Source of the DNA: an uncultured Bacteroidota bacterium
GTDB lineage: Bacteria > Bacteroidota > Bacteroidia > Chitinophagales > Chitinophagaceae
DNA: 6,451 bases
Reading direction: 5' to 3'
Assembly: GCA_903879995.1 (NCBI GenBank)
Contig: CAIRNW010000194.1
Coordinates: 1-6,451 of the forward strand
Shown here: positions 5,322 to 6,451 of the stretch, piece after piece
Layout of the letters: every line of letters starts with the position of its first letter
Position numbering within the stretch: position 1 is the stretch's first letter
Made by a program: the position numbers and the translations under genes
The notes under the pieces: generated by a model
Seen by the model: the letters and a program-made list of their open reading frames with translations, nothing else
Told to the model about the DNA's origin: nothing
The model's database searches: none

Positions 5322-6451
5322 ATGGCTGTCTATAATCAATCCCGTAGCAATACAATACGCTTAATTGTAATTATCACCTTTGTGGTAATTGCGCTGCAGT
5401 TGTTCTATTTACAAGTGGTAGATCGTCGCTATGAACAATTGGCCATGGATAATGCAGTGTATCCTAAAGTAATTTATCCTGAACGCGGAATTATTTACGA
5501 TCGAAAAGGAAAGGCTATTCTCAACAACACCATCATTTTTGATTTGATGGTTACTCCAGCTGAGGCAAAAGGAATCGATACGCTTGAATTTTGTCGATTA
5601 CTCGCTATCGATACCACTGAGTTTAGAAAGCGAATGTTGGATGCTATTTTAAAAAACACCAGTGTTCGTCCTTCTGTTTTCAAAGCCATGCTTACCAAAG
5701 AACTCCAGGCAAGATTTGAAGAAAATAGTTGGCGATTTCCCGGATTCAATCTGGTGGAGCGTCCCTTGCGTACCTATCCTTTTCATGCCGCTGCTCATAT
5801 TTTAGGATATATCCGTGAGGCGGATAAGCGTGATATCGAGCGGTCCAATAATTTTTACAGACAAGGGGATTACATTGGTAAAACTGGTTTAGAGGCCTAC
5901 TACGAATCTGTACTGATGGGACAACGTGGAGTACAGTACATGATCAAGGATAACAAAAACCGATTAGTGGGCACCTATGAAGGGGGCGAATATGATACAG
6001 CAGCCGTTGCGGGAAGAAGTTTGCGTACCCATATTGATATCGAGTTACAACAATTGGCCGAGGCGCTGATGAATAATAAAGTGGGAGGCTTAGTTGCGAT
6101 TGATCCTAAGACGGGTGGAATACTCTCCATGGTATCGGGTCCCAATTACGACCCAAATGATCTATCTGGGCCTGACGGAAGTAAGAATTTTAGTCGGATG
6201 CAATTGGATGTGTCGGGTCCCATGCTTAATCGAGCCATTGCTGGTAGATATGAACCAGGTTCAACTTACAAGCCATTAGGTGCTTTGATTGCCTTGAACG
6301 AAAAAGTAGTGAGTGCATCTTATGGTTATCCCTGCGGAGGTCGTTACACACTTTGCGGACATGGTAAGCCGGAGTGTACGCATGCGGGTGGAGGACATGC
6401 TGCCAATGTGCGCTTAGCCATTGCTAATTCTTGCAACGCCTATTTTGCGCA
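5322..6451 (+). CDS. mrdA: Penicillin-binding protein 2 (peptidoglycan DD-transpeptidase), N-terminal part
   Basis: PBP2 is the class B transpeptidase that cross-links new side-wall peptidoglycan, paired with the RodA glycosyltransferase and activated by MreC. The window holds 376 codons (usual total is roughly 600-680) and the gene continues past the right edge. After a short cytoplasmic tail comes one membrane anchor (about 12-30). The pedestal region begins with YPERGIIYDRKGKAIL (52-67) and includes RPLRTYPFHAAAHILGYI (147-164) and GKTGLEAYYESVLMGQRG (186-203). The transpeptidase domain starts around GGLVAIDPKTGGILSMVS (255-272). The catalytic SxxK motif is S314-T-Y-K317 in YEPGSTYKP, and the SxN motif is S370-C-N372 in IANSCNAYF. 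The KTG motif lies beyond the window. A Cys/His-rich stretch sits between the two visible motifs (338-359). The ATG at 5322 is preceded by an in-frame TGA at 5316-5318, so it is the only reasonable start. No Shine-Dalgarno sequence is visible. Confidence 0.95.
   Translation, partial: MAVYNQSRSNTIRLIVIITFVVIALQLFYLQVVDRRYEQLAMDNAVYPKVIYPERGIIYDRKGKAILNNTIIFDLMVTPAEAKGIDTLEFCRLLAIDTTEFRKRMLDAILKNTSVRPSVFKAMLTKELQARFEENSWRFPGFNLVERPLRTYPFHAAAHILGYIREADKRDIERSNNFYRQGDYIGKTGLEAYYESVLMGQRGVQYMIKDNKNRLVGTYEGGEYDTAAVAGRSLRTHIDIELQQLAEALMNNKVGGLVAIDPKTGGILSMVSGPNYDPNDLSGPDGSKNFSRMQLDVSGPMLNRAIAGRYEPGSTYKPLGALIALNEKVVSASYGYPCGGRYTLCGHGKPECTHAGGGHAANVRLAIANSCNAYFA

Noticed and set aside
5495..5749. 84-codon minus-strand frame opposite mrdA.
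   Set aside because: It is antisense to the PBP2 pedestal domain, with no family resemblance and no promoter.

Overview
The window looks like an ordinary chromosomal core region of a Bacteroidota bacterium, probably from the Chitinophaga/Sediminibacterium side of the phylum. This is inferred from three things: protein style (the MreB, MreC and PBP2 sequences have Bacteroidota-type motifs), the near absence of Shine-Dalgarno sites, and several upstream regions that fit the Bacteroidota -33 TTTG / -7 TAnnTTTG promoter pattern with a 19-nt spacer. No mobile element, CRISPR array, rRNA or tRNA gene was found. Coding density is very high and no gene-free stretch exceeds about 100 bases.

Layout. 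Positions 1-157 (minus) hold the first 52 codons of a proton-coupled peptide transporter (POT/PTR2 family). A 101-base divergent gap (158-258) with a near-perfect palindrome separates it from purD (259-1536, plus), glycinamide ribonucleotide synthetase of purine biosynthesis. purD runs tail-to-tail into a major facilitator transporter gene (1503-2717, minus), and the two coding regions overlap by 34 bases. An 80-base divergent gap follows (2718-2797), with a good candidate promoter for the cell-shape operon and an 8-bp inverted repeat sitting on it.

From 2798 to the right edge lies a rod-shape (elongasome) operon: mreB (2798-3823), mreC (3849-4727), mreD (4724-5260) and the first 376 codons of mrdA, encoding penicillin-binding protein 2 (5322 to beyond 6451). 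MreB filaments, the MreC/MreD membrane scaffold and the PBP2 transpeptidase work together to insert new peptidoglycan along the side wall. rodA would be the expected next gene but lies outside the window. mreC and mreD overlap by ATGA. mreC seems to start with TTG behind a nine-codon mini-ORF, and a second promoter-like sequence precedes mrdA.

I see no evidence for an undescribed multi-gene system. The points most worth checking are the dyad symmetries in the two divergent gaps, the odd mreC start, and the Cys/His cluster between the active-site motifs of PBP2.
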